DNA of 33,941 bases from Myroides phaeus (GTDB lineage Bacteria > Bacteroidota > Bacteroidia > Flavobacteriales > Flavobacteriaceae), in the NCBI RefSeq assembly GCF_900099675.1, contig NZ_FNDQ01000027.1, positions 1 to 33,941 of the forward strand. The letters run 5' to 3'. The stretch's first letter is position 1. Each line of letters starts with the position of its first letter. Made by a program: the position numbers and the translations under genes. This document shows, piece after piece, positions 26,343-33,941 of this stretch. The notes beneath the pieces were generated by a model, which saw only the letters and a program-made list of their open reading frames with translations, was not told the origin of the DNA and made no database searches.

Positions 26343-26816
26343 ATGGAAGATCAATATCAACAAATTTTAGTTAGATATTATAGTAATGTCTTAGAAGAAA
26401 ATACAGTAGAAACTTTTTGGGGTAAAGTAGTAGATGAAAAAGAAGGTTTGTATCAAGTAGACAATATTCCTTTTTATGGACCAGATTTTTCTTGCGATGA
26501 TGTAGTGTTTGCAGAATACGACGAAACTGAAAAAACTTTAACTTACCGCTATGTTGCAAAAGCATCGGGTAATTCAACGGTACAAGTTATTGTTCAAAAT
26601 GAAAAATACAACCTTGAAGATTTATATAATGAAATCTTATATGCAGGGACTGAAATTGAAGTACTAAGTGATCAATACTTTGTTATTAACGTACCTAATA
26701 AAACAGATTACAAAAACGTTGTTGCTATCTTAGCTGAATTAGAAGACGAAACAGTTATTACTTATGCAGAACCTCTTTTAGCCCCTAAACACAGTGCTGA
26801 TTTAAGATCTAAATAA
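26343..26816 (+). CDS. DUF4265 domain-containing protein
   Basis: This 157-aa acidic cytoplasmic protein has a DUF4265 pattern: VETFWGKVVDEKEGLYQVDNIPFYGPDFSCDDVVFAEYDE in its first half (about 20-60), written here as separate recognisable pieces ETFWGKVVDE, YQVDNIPFYGP and DDVVFAEYDE. The second half has an alternating pattern (VQVIVQNEK, GTEIEVLSDQ) that suggests a small alpha-beta fold. There is no signal peptide. The function of DUF4265 is not known. The gene is solitary, has its own -7 element, and converges on the MBOAT gene at a shared terminator. Confidence 0.85.
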   Translation: MEDQYQQILVRYYSNVLEENTVETFWGKVVDEKEGLYQVDNIPFYGPDFSCDDVVFAEYDETEKTLTYRYVAKASGNSTVQVIVQNEKYNLEDLYNEILYAGTEIEVLSDQYFVINVPNKTDYKNVVAILAELEDETVITYAEPLLAPKHSADLRSK

Positions 26817-26831
26817 GATTATATACATCAT

Positions 26832-26870
26832 AAAAAATCCCATTTACTTTCTTGTAAACGGGATTTTTTT
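26832..26870. terminator. Bidirectional terminator between the DUF4265 and MBOAT genes
   Basis: AAAATCCCATTTAC and GTAAACGGGATTTT pair with one mismatch around a 6-nt loop. T tracts follow on both strands, between two convergent genes. Confidence 0.85.
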
Positions 26871-26885
26871 ATATAACTCTTTATC

Positions 26886-28547
26886 TTAAAACTGGAAGTA
26901 AATAAAAGGTTGTGGACCAGCTGTTGCCGTAGCGTACACTACCCAAAATACTAATCCCAATACAACTGCTTTTACAAACATTGGGGCTACGCAAAACATT
27001 TGGTTTGGTATAGCCATCCACGATTTTGGAATATAATGCCAGATAAACCCAATGAAGATTAATAAGAAAGCATTCTTATAGCCCATAATGATTGTTGACC
27101 ACGCATTCCAATCAAATTCCAATTGACCTATATTATAAATTACATTTAACGCTGTGTCAAATGATGTTGCTCTAAAGAATATCCAACAAAACGTAACAAA
27201 GTGAAATGTAATGAAGATTGAAACTATTTTCCATACAAATGACGGTTCTTTACCTTTTGCACGTGGAAACAACTCCATAAACATTTTGTGGACTGCTAAT
27301 GCTATTCCGTGTAATGCTCCCCATACAATAAAACGCAAACTTGCTCCGTGCCATAACCCTCCAAGCAACATTGTTGTAAATAGGTTAAAGTTGGTAAATA
27401 AACTCTTATTTTTATCTTTTGACAATACTATCGTTAAAGCAAAAACCACTACTGATGCTCCTGCTATAATCAATGGTATCGCACTTTGTTCTAAGTAATA
27501 AACTCCCCACCCTATTATTCCTGCAAAGAATAATCCTGGAAAGAAATACCCTCCAAAACTACCATTTCTATTACCTCCCACAGATATATATAAGAAATCC
27601 TTTAACCAAGTAGATAGTGATATATGCCAACGTCTCCAGAATTCTGTAATAGACATTGATTGATATGGAACATTAAAGTTCATCGGCAAGCGATATCCCA
27701 TCAATAAAGCAATACCAATTGCCATATCTGAGTATCCTGAGAAATCACAGTAAATCTGAATAGCATATCCATAAGAAGCAATTAAGTTTTCAAATGCTGT
27801 GTAACTATTAGGAGCGTCAAATACTCGGTCAACAAAATTAATTGAAATATAATCAGATATCACTGCCTTTTTTAACACCCCTCCAATGATCAATAACATC
27901 CCCTCATTTACGTGATCTCTTGTTACGTGTATATTAGAGTATATCTGAGGAATAAAGTCCTTAGCACGTACAATTGGACCTGCTACTAATTGAGGGAAGA
28001 ACGAAATAAAGAACAAATAGTCTAAAAAGTTCTTCGTTGGCTCTATTTCCTTGCGGTATATCTCTATAATATAACTTATCGATTGGAACGTAAAAAACGA
28101 AATACCAACAGGTAGGATAATATCATCTAAATGCCATTGTGAATTAGCAATAAAATTAAATCCATCTAAAAAGAAGTTAGTGTATTTAAAATACCCCAAT
28201 AATCCTAAGTTTACAATAATACTAATCGTTAAGAGCAATCGCTTTTTAACCGAATTATCTGTATCATTAATAATTTTAGCAAAGTAATAATCCATTAAAG
28301 ATGAACCCACTAAAATAAGGAAGTACATTCCACTTGACTTATAATAGAAGAAAAGTGAAAAGATTACAACGTATAATAAACGCACGTGAAAGGTTTTCCT
28401 CATCAAAATATAGAAGAGGTAAAACACGATAAACAAACCTAAAAACAAACCTGAGTTAAACAACAAAGGCTCCTTTGGGTTAAAAGTAAACCAATTGATT
28501 ACTTCATCAATGGTAAAACTCGGTATCTCAATATTAAATAGACTCAT
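26886..28547 (-). CDS. MBOAT family membrane O-acyltransferase (AlgI/DltB-like)
   Basis: This 553-aa polytopic membrane protein has more than ten hydrophobic segments. MBOAT landmarks are present: FFPQLVAGPI (about 183-192), CDFSGYSDMAIG (about 267-278), EFWRRWHISLSTWLKDFLY (302-320, His308) and GGLWHGAS with the conserved His400. The family moves acyl, usually acetyl, groups across the membrane for transfer to exported glycans. The start ATG directly follows the TAA of the upstream LysM/SGNH gene with no gap, so translation is probably coupled. With two SGNH hydrolase-fold proteins upstream, it completes an O-acetylation cassette like alginate or peptidoglycan O-acetylation systems. The target polymer is unknown. 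Confidence 0.92.
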   Translation of the reverse strand: MSLFNIEIPSFTIDEVINWFTFNPKEPLLFNSGLFLGLFIVFYLFYILMRKTFHVRLLYVVIFSLFFYYKSSGMYFLILVGSSLMDYYFAKIINDTDNSVKKRLLLTISIIVNLGLLGYFKYTNFFLDGFNFIANSQWHLDDIILPVGISFFTFQSISYIIEIYRKEIEPTKNFLDYLFFISFFPQLVAGPIVRAKDFIPQIYSNIHVTRDHVNEGMLLIIGGVLKKAVISDYISINFVDRVFDAPNSYTAFENLIASYGYAIQIYCDFSGYSDMAIGIALLMGYRLPMNFNVPYQSMSITEFWRRWHISLSTWLKDFLYISVGGNRNGSFGGYFFPGLFFAGIIGWGVYYLEQSAIPLIIAGASVVVFALTIVLSKDKNKSLFTNFNLFTTMLLGGLWHGASLRFIVWGALHGIALAVHKMFMELFPRAKGKEPSFVWKIVSIFITFHFVTFCWIFFRATSFDTALNVIYNIGQLEFDWNAWSTIIMGYKNAFLLIFIGFIWHYIPKSWMAIPNQMFCVAPMFVKAVVLGLVFWVVYATATAGPQPFIYFQF

Positions 28548-29981
28548 TTACTTTAAAGCACTATTTTGTTTGACAAATTGATTGTACGCATCCATCAGGG
28601 CTTCATAAAATAAATCCCCTGTATAGTTATATCCTTTTACAGAATAATGAACTAAGTCCTTAGATAATAACCCTTCATCTCTTAAAGAAGCAAGAGCTAA
28701 TGATCCTCCTAAATTATAATAAGTATCCCAAACTGCATACTTCCCTTTAATTCCGTTAATAATAATCTCATTTGCTAAAGCAGATGCTACCGTATTAGGA
28801 TTATTTTTTGAAAAGTATGACGGTGGCGGTGTAGTTAATAACACGCTGGCATTGGGAGCTACCTGTTTCACTTTTGCAAGAAAAGCATTCACTTGGTCTT
28901 GAAAATCTTTTGAATCCATTCTATCGAATGACTCATTCGTTCCCATTGACACAATAATCAAATCAGCCTCTAATCCTTTTAACTGCTCGAAAAACAGATT
29001 GTATTTTAAATAGTCTGAAAAACGAGCACCATTAACACCAATTGTGTGATATAAAATACCTGATTTATCGTTTTCTAACACTACTCCATTCAAGTCATAC
29101 GCTTCTGCTTGTTTATTTGAATAGAAGTAAATACGGTCTAACTCTTGCCCTAATTCAAATGTATGAAAAACGTCTTCTTTCTTTCCAGATAGTTCGTTAA
29201 ACACACTTTTAGAAACAGATACAGCTTCTCTTTCTTTTGTAGGAATACTCAATTTTTTCCCTGCGTGAATAACATTGTTTTTCATACTATTTGCCTTTTT
29301 AATTTCAGGAATAGTAGTGTTGTATTTTCTCGCTATACTCGATAAAGACTCACCGCTCTTAATTTGGTGTGATATCTTTTTAGGAGCAGATGATTCTAAA
29401 AACACCTTCTCTCGAGTTGTTCCTACTTTCAAAGACTCGTCATTCTTGGGTGTAAATACTTTCATACGGGAAAACCCATAACTTGCATCGCGAACACTAA
29501 GCTCAATTACAAGGTCTTTGTTTTCAGTTGAAAGAGCAATACCACTCAATCCGACATTAGCTCCTTTTACAGGAAAGATATTTCTATAACTCGACCATTC
29601 TGCATTAGAAGAATATCGTACTAAAGAATTTCCGTTTGTCTTGGCTAATTTATAAGGAAAGGCAAAACCCAATCCCCCGTTTCCAAATTTATCTTGAAGC
29701 AGCGATCTCATACGTCCACTGAAAAAATCAGCTTGAATATGTGAGTCCCCAATATGAACTATGTTCACTTTTTTATTCTTACTCCCTTTTAACATTTCAA
29801 GTTTTGTAAAAAAAGAGTTTAGTTGTTCTGGATAGTAAACCTTGTTTTTGATTATTCCATTATTGCTGTCAGAATCGACTACCTCACTATTGTCTGTTAA
29901 AGTAGGAGCTTGATCCTGTGCAAATAAATTGAAACCACAAAAAAGACTTACTAAAAATATAGCAATTCTATTTTTACTCAT
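28548..29981 (-). CDS. Secreted SGNH/GDSL hydrolase-fold protein with an inserted LysM domain
   Basis: This 477-aa protein has a signal peptide (about 1-21, ending FNLFAQ). SGNH block I is IGDSH with Asp79-Ser80 (nucleophile Ser80), GTNE is at 347-350, and the catalytic dyad Asp442/His445 is in KDLVHYS. Between block I and the later blocks lies a long insertion (about 125-335). It is beta-rich and contains a complete LysM at 204-247 (HQIKSGESLSSIARKYNTT, IHAGKKLSIP). LysM binds GlcNAc-containing glycans, which points to peptidoglycan or a similar polymer as substrate. The start overlaps the end of the upstream SGNH gene by 8 nt, and the stop abuts the MBOAT start. Acetyl transfer to, or removal from, a glycan is the likely activity. 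It is not proven which. Confidence 0.9.
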   Translation of the reverse strand: MSKNRIAIFLVSLFCGFNLFAQDQAPTLTDNSEVVDSDSNNGIIKNKVYYPEQLNSFFTKLEMLKGSKNKKVNIVHIGDSHIQADFFSGRMRSLLQDKFGNGGLGFAFPYKLAKTNGNSLVRYSSNAEWSSYRNIFPVKGANVGLSGIALSTENKDLVIELSVRDASYGFSRMKVFTPKNDESLKVGTTREKVFLESSAPKKISHQIKSGESLSSIARKYNTTIPEIKKANSMKNNVIHAGKKLSIPTKEREAVSVSKSVFNELSGKKEDVFHTFELGQELDRIYFYSNKQAEAYDLNGVVLENDKSGILYHTIGVNGARFSDYLKYNLFFEQLKGLEADLIIVSMGTNESFDRMDSKDFQDQVNAFLAKVKQVAPNASVLLTTPPPSYFSKNNPNTVASALANEIIINGIKGKYAVWDTYYNLGGSLALASLRDEGLLSKDLVHYSVKGYNYTGDLFYEALMDAYNQFVKQNSALK

Positions 29982-31476
29982 TTCCTAAGTGCTGTTGCTC
30001 TTTATTAGTGTTTTTCTCTACATCACTCCCTTGAGCAGTTTCTGTTTTCACTGGTGATGTAGTTGTTTTATTTCCGTTTTTCTTCTTGTAATCCTCATAG
30101 CCTTCCTCAAGTTGCTTAAAAATCATTTGAGCAATAACTTGAGCCCCTCTATGGTTGAAGTGCGTATAATCTTTATTTGCTTTTGTTGGCGCTTCCTCTA
30201 CCCATTTAATCATAGAACCAGAGCCACCCATCGCTTGATATAAGTTAAAGAAACCAGCGTGAGCTTCCATTGCATAAGCTCTTTGAGCCTTCATTAATGG
30301 AACAACGGCAGAATCCGTTCTCATCTCTGTTTCGTACTTAGTTGACTTATCAGCGGTTGAAATAACCAAAATATTAGCTTTAGGAAAACTTTGTTTTAAA
30401 TGCGCTACTACCTTGTTCATCTGTTTTGTGTACCAAGAATAGTTCAGTGAACCGTAGTTTAAAACATTCGCTCCATAGTGTAAAATAATTAAGCTATAGT
30501 CCAAATTATTCTGATACTTCTGCATCAAGCTAACTTTAAACAAAGACAAAGGCAAACCAGAGTTACCTCTACTTGAGAAGTTATCTACTTGCACTCCTGA
30601 ATTTGCACTGAAGTCCATTCCGTAAATAGGAATAGAATCTGCGTGCTTAAACATCAGTTTCACTTGTTTAACAGAACCATCTGCAATTTTAAGCTTATTT
30701 AATTCTGAGTTGATGCTCAACTTTTTAGTAATCGTATCCTTACCAATGATAACGAGTACTTCACCTCTCTTATTATTAGAAGCTCCATAATATAAAGTAG
30801 GACTATTTAATGAGGTCATATTCTTAATATTCCCCGCTTGATAACTTACCCACGTTGGACGTATACTATCTTTCACAAAATATACTTGACCAGACACACC
30901 GAATGGTTTTTGTGGTCTTTTCACATTCAAGTACGATTGCATTTTCCAGTTGTTTGAATATCGGTGTATTACAGACTGACGAGATTGTGCAGATTCTGAC
31001 ATAATCGATACATATCCTACTCCACTACCCCCGTACTTACTTTGATAGTTTTTTCTAAGATCTTGCACAATCAAATCTCCATCTGTCATCGAATCTCCGT
31101 AATAGGCAATACGCACTCTCTTTCCTTGTGCTTGCTCTACAGCATATAGTCTTGCAAAGAAAGACTCTAAATATGCCATTCCCTTGAATGAATTTACATC
31201 TTCATTACTCAAGATATCCTCTTCAGTTACATAGACAACGCTTTCGTCAAATTTAACTACAGAATCCTTCTTCACTTTTGAATCAACAATTCCTGTACCT
31301 CCTTCAACATTCTGAATAGCCTCAAGCATTAAACTATCCACAACAATATTACTTGTTTTTATAGGTTCTTCACTGAATAACTTCTTTGGCAAATTTCCCT
31401 TAAAAAACAAAAAAAAGCCACTTGCCATTACTATAATGGCAAGTGACTGAAATATATATGATTTTTCTACTTTCAC
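29974..31476 (-). CDS. Membrane-anchored SGNH/GDSL hydrolase-fold protein
   Basis: This 500-aa protein has an uncleaved-looking N-terminal anchor (about 8-25, SLAIIVMASGFFLFF). A low-complexity linker is followed by an SGNH domain: YYGDSMTDGD with Asp128-Ser129, an oxyanion-type block LILHYGANVLNYG (about 330-341), and Asp436/His439 in DYTHFNHRG. A beta-rich insertion (about 165-300) sits in the same place as in the LysM-containing neighbour, so the two are probably paralogues. The lysine/threonine-rich tail (about 460-500) is disordered. The gene starts 13 nt after the argS stop and overlaps the next gene by 8 nt. It is likely a periplasmic acetyltransferase or esterase partner of the MBOAT protein. 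Confidence 0.88.
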   Translation of the reverse strand: MKVEKSYIFQSLAIIVMASGFFLFFKGNLPKKLFSEEPIKTSNIVVDSLMLEAIQNVEGGTGIVDSKVKKDSVVKFDESVVYVTEEDILSNEDVNSFKGMAYLESFFARLYAVEQAQGKRVRIAYYGDSMTDGDLIVQDLRKNYQSKYGGSGVGYVSIMSESAQSRQSVIHRYSNNWKMQSYLNVKRPQKPFGVSGQVYFVKDSIRPTWVSYQAGNIKNMTSLNSPTLYYGASNNKRGEVLVIIGKDTITKKLSINSELNKLKIADGSVKQVKLMFKHADSIPIYGMDFSANSGVQVDNFSSRGNSGLPLSLFKVSLMQKYQNNLDYSLIILHYGANVLNYGSLNYSWYTKQMNKVVAHLKQSFPKANILVISTADKSTKYETEMRTDSAVVPLMKAQRAYAMEAHAGFFNLYQAMGGSGSMIKWVEEAPTKANKDYTHFNHRGAQVIAQMIFKQLEEGYEDYKKKNGNKTTTSPVKTETAQGSDVEKNTNKEQQHLGNE

Positions 31477-31489
31477 AGAAACATAAAAA

Positions 31490-33268
31490 TTACATACGCT
31501 CAGGCACAGCGATTCCTAACAATGCAAATGCATCGTTAATCACCAAACCTACTTTTTGAGACAATTGAACTCTAAATACCTTTAAAGTCATATTTTCTTC
31601 TCCTAAGATAGAAACCGTCTGATAGAAAGAGTTGTACTCTCTAACTAACTCGTAAACATAATTTGCTATTAAAGCTGGACTATACGTACGCGCTGCATCC
31701 TGAATTACCACTGGGAATTCTTCTAACAACTTCAATAATTCTTTTTCTTTTGGATCTAAAATGATATCCGTAATCTCTTGTGTACAATCGAAATCTGCTT
31801 TACGTAAAATAGATTGGATACGTGCATATGTATATTGGATAAACGGCCCTGTATTCCCTGCAAAATCAACCGATTCTTCTGGGTTAAACAAAATACGTTT
31901 CTTAGGATCTACTTTTAAAATATAATATTTAAGAGCTCCTAATCCAATTGTATTAAACAATACACTTTTCTCTTCTTCAGAATACCCATCTAATTTACCT
32001 AACTCTTCAGAGATAGTTTTAGCTGTATTCGTCATCTCATCCATCAAATCATCAGCATCTACAACAGTCCCTTCTCTACTCTTCATTTTTCCTGAAGGTA
32101 AATCAACCATTCCGTATGATAAGTGATATAAGCTTTCAGCCCAATCAAAACCTAAACGTTTTAAGATTAAGAATAATACTTTAAAGTGATAATCTTGTTC
32201 ATTACCTACAGTATAAACCATACCACCTACATCTCCAAAGTCTTTTACACGTTGGATAGCAGTACCAATATCTTGCGTCATATAAACAGAAGTACCATCA
32301 CCTCTTAATACAAGCTTTTCATCTAATCCTTCGTCAGAAAGATCAATCCAAACAGAATTATCTTCTTTTTTATAGAAAACACCCTGCTCTAATCCTTTCT
32401 CGACAACGTCTTTACCTAATAAATAAGTATCACTTTCAAAGTAGTTTTTGTCGAAATCAACACCTAAATTTTTGTAAGAAACAGCAAATCCATCATAAAC
32501 CCATTGATTCATCATATTCCATAAATCAATAACTTCAGGTTTATTTGCCTCCCAATCCACAAGCATTTGTTTTGCTTCTTTAATAATTGGCGCTTCTTTT
32601 TTAGCATCATCTTCAGACATACCTTGCTCCATCAATTCCTTGATTTGAGCTTTGTATTCAACGTCAAATTTAACGTAGTAATTTCCTACTAATTTATCTC
32701 CTTTAAGTCCAGTTGACTCAGGAGTCTCTCCATTACCATATTTTTGCCAAGCCAACATAGACTTACAAATATGGATTCCTCTATCATTAATAATTTGTGT
32801 TTTGAATACTTTCTTACCTGAAGCTTTTAAAATTTCAGCTACAGAGTATCCTAATAAGTTATTTCTAACGTGTCCTAAGTGCAAAGGTTTGTTTGTATTT
32901 GGAGAAGAATACTCTACCAATACTGATTTATCTCCTTCTTTTGGTTCAACATACCCGAAGTGTTCTACATTTCGAATACCGTTAAAAAATGAAATATAGT
33001 AACTATCTGAAACAACTAAGTTCAAAAATCCTTTAACTACATTAAACCGTTCAATTACGTTCGTATTCTCTACTAAATATTCACCAATTTTAGTACCTAT
33101 TTCTACTGGATTCCCTTTAATCTGTCTTAAAAAAGGGAAAATAACTACTGTAATATCGCCTTCGAACTCTTTTCTTGTTGCTTGGTACTCAACTTTTTCA
33201 ACGGTTACCCCGTATAATTGTTGAACTGCCTTTTCAATCTGCGGAGTTAAAATCTGATTTAATGTCAT
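31490..33268 (-). CDS. argS: Arginyl-tRNA synthetase
   Basis: This is a 592-aa protein when started at the ATG at 33266-33268 (MTLNQILTPQIEKAV). The frame stays open upstream to a TTG at 33331, but an exact -7 element at 33290-33297 lies between, so the ATG is preferred. Domain order is: N-terminal Add-1 tRNA-recognition domain (about 1-95), class I signature HLGH (130-133) within SSPNTNKPLHLGHVRNN, a KMSKS-equivalent GKMKSREGT, and a DALR anticodon-binding C-terminal domain. It charges tRNA-Arg with arginine. It is the first gene of a leftward unit that continues with two SGNH hydrolases and MBOAT after only 13 nt. Confidence 0.97.
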   Translation of the reverse strand: MTLNQILTPQIEKAVQQLYGVTVEKVEYQATRKEFEGDITVVIFPFLRQIKGNPVEIGTKIGEYLVENTNVIERFNVVKGFLNLVVSDSYYISFFNGIRNVEHFGYVEPKEGDKSVLVEYSSPNTNKPLHLGHVRNNLLGYSVAEILKASGKKVFKTQIINDRGIHICKSMLAWQKYGNGETPESTGLKGDKLVGNYYVKFDVEYKAQIKELMEQGMSEDDAKKEAPIIKEAKQMLVDWEANKPEVIDLWNMMNQWVYDGFAVSYKNLGVDFDKNYFESDTYLLGKDVVEKGLEQGVFYKKEDNSVWIDLSDEGLDEKLVLRGDGTSVYMTQDIGTAIQRVKDFGDVGGMVYTVGNEQDYHFKVLFLILKRLGFDWAESLYHLSYGMVDLPSGKMKSREGTVVDADDLMDEMTNTAKTISEELGKLDGYSEEEKSVLFNTIGLGALKYYILKVDPKKRILFNPEESVDFAGNTGPFIQYTYARIQSILRKADFDCTQEITDIILDPKEKELLKLLEEFPVVIQDAARTYSPALIANYVYELVREYNSFYQTVSILGEENMTLKVFRVQLSQKVGLVINDAFALLGIAVPERM

Positions 33269-33289
33269 TTTTTTCAATTTATTAAGAAG

Positions 33290-33297
33290 CAAAGATA
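33290..33297 (-). promoter_or_regulatory. -7 element of the argS operon promoter
   Basis: On the minus strand this reads TATCTTTG, an exact TAnnTTTG match. It gives a leader of about 15 nt before the ATG. A TTG at 33311-33313 is 13 nt upstream, closer than usual. I see no separate promoter in the short gaps between the four downstream-linked genes. Confidence 0.6.
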
Positions 33298-33516
33298 ATT
33301 TATATTTCCACAATTTAGGAACAGAAAGCAAGGAATTTAAGCTATCAAAAAAGAAATATCTTCAAAATGGTATTAAACCAATAACCTATTTTAGTAGTAT
33401 CTATAGAAAATGAGCAGACCTGGCTAATAATTGTTATTTAATACGCCTATTAACTAAAAGAACAGCCTTTAAAGTATTATCACTACAAGCTTCTTTTATA
33501 CATATTCCACACAAAC

Positions 33517-33610
33517 ACCACACAAGTACCACACATCTTCGAGAAATAGTCCCTTTTTCCGAGCCTCTGTGGTACTTATGTGGTAGATGTCTCGAACATA
33601 GTGCGTTTAA
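33517..33610. repeat. Intergenic structured element B
   Basis: ACCACACAAGTACCACA (33517-33533) pairs with TGTGGTACTTATGTGGT (33568-33584) with one mismatch around a 34-nt loop. A second possible pairing is TTCGAGA (33538-33544) with TCTCGAA (33590-33596). The tail CATAGTGCGTTTAAAA resembles CATTGTCCGTTAAAA after element A, and the loop has the same length with a related sequence. The remaining gene-free sequence from 33332 to about 33855 is AT-rich, with no other feature I can support. Confidence 0.65.
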
Positions 33611-33858
33611 AACTACACTTTGATATGTACTTTATCGCACGTAAAAGCCAATGCTTTAAATTTTGAATATGCATTTATTTTATTTCTTATAGAACCGTGT
33701 TGTTCATATTTAGTTTCTAACGTTTATATTTAAGTTCTTCTTCTTTTTTTGATTAGCTAAACTTTAGACATAAACAAAATCTATAGGCTTAATCCAGTAA
33801 AGGCGCAAATAGAAAGGTATTCGAAAAGACTATTATAATTGAAACACTGGATCAGGTG

Positions 33859-33871
33859 CAAAAGTTGGGGA
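33859..33871 (+). repeat. Candidate IS terminal inverted repeat core (right copy)
   Basis: caaaagttgggga, identical to the reverse complement of 254-266 at the other edge of the window, and adjacent to the transposase stop codon. It continues inward as ctaag, compared with ggaag in the left copy. Confidence 0.55.
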
Positions 33872-33941
33872 CTAAGCAAAAAGTTTCGTCAATCTAAACA
33901 GGAAAAATGACTTATCTCTTACACCTCTATACATCATTCTA
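33872..33941 (-). CDS. IS transposase, C-terminal end, runs in from the right edge
   Basis: On the minus strand 23 codons are open from the edge to a TAG at 33872-33874 and read MMYRGVRDKSFFLFRLTKLFA. The pattern RGVR---FFLFRL-K-FA is the C-terminal end I associate with ISL3/ISAon1-like transposases of Bacteroidetes. The match is short and was not searched, so the family is tentative. Its pairing with the N-terminal fragment at the left edge supports it. Confidence 0.65.
   Translation of the reverse strand, partial: RMMYRGVRDKSFFLFRLTKLFA

Larger units (their letters stand above)
33859..33941 (-). mobile_element. 3' end of an insertion sequence (partial copy)
   Basis: This contains the transposase C-terminus (33872-33941) and the terminal motif caaaagttgggga at 33859-33871, which abuts the stop codon. 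The orientation is the same as the partial copy at the left edge. The exact outer boundary is not known. Confidence 0.6.

Noticed and set aside
33481..33610. Possible CRISPR repeats near the right edge (repeated accacac-like units)
   Set aside because: The units are arms of one inverted repeat, not direct repeats with regular spacers.
33907..33941. Possible plus-strand gene start (MTYLLHLYTS) at the right edge
   Set aside because: The opposite strand reads a better-supported transposase C-terminus over the same bases.

Overview
The window looks like chromosomal DNA from a low-GC member of the Bacteroidetes, most likely Flavobacteriaceae. Myroides or a close relative is plausible but not proven from sequence alone. 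The grounds are the AT-rich base composition, repeated TAnnTTTG (-7) promoter elements, weak Shine-Dalgarno sequences, large secreted LamG/DUF8202/DUF11 surface proteins, and flavobacterial housekeeping genes (lgt, dapD, purL, argS). Both edges run into pieces of what appears to be one IS family in the same orientation: a transposase N-terminus at the left edge and a transposase C-terminus at the right edge, each beside the same 13-nt motif. The window is therefore either an assembly contig broken at IS copies or a chromosomal segment bracketed by them.

Left to right: IS 5' end (1-~290); tRNA-Pro(UGG) with its terminator; a leftward pair encoding a 1495-aa multidomain surface protein and a 181-aa secreted partner with a related C-terminal module; a DyP-type peroxidase (rightward); a leftward lgt-GNAT acetyltransferase pair; 2,3-butanediol dehydrogenase; and then a DNA-damage-response-like locus. 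That locus has a LexA/CI-type XRE-S24 repressor facing a Y-family polymerase and a short DnaE-type polymerase, with two similar operator-like inverted repeats between them. A conserved 66-aa protein and a two-TM membrane protein follow. Next come a beta-hydroxyacid dehydrogenase with dapD, an LtaS-like sulfatase-fold membrane enzyme, a family 2 glycosyltransferase, purL and a DUF4265 protein. The right part is a leftward operon argS - SGNH hydrolase - LysM/SGNH hydrolase - MBOAT, which reads as an envelope glycan O-acetylation cassette joined to argS.

The most interesting regions are three. (1) The repressor/dinB/dnaE locus has the organisation of an SOS mutagenesis cassette but differs from proteobacterial imuABC: there is no imuA, the Y-family polymerase keeps its catalytic residues, and the DnaE has a degenerate PHP metal site. 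(2) Two intergenic hairpin elements (around 17.1 kb and 33.55 kb) have unrelated arms but the same 34-nt loop length, related loop sequence and a related 3' tail. (3) The O-acetylation operon contains a LysM inserted inside an SGNH hydrolase. No CRISPR array, rRNA or prophage was seen.
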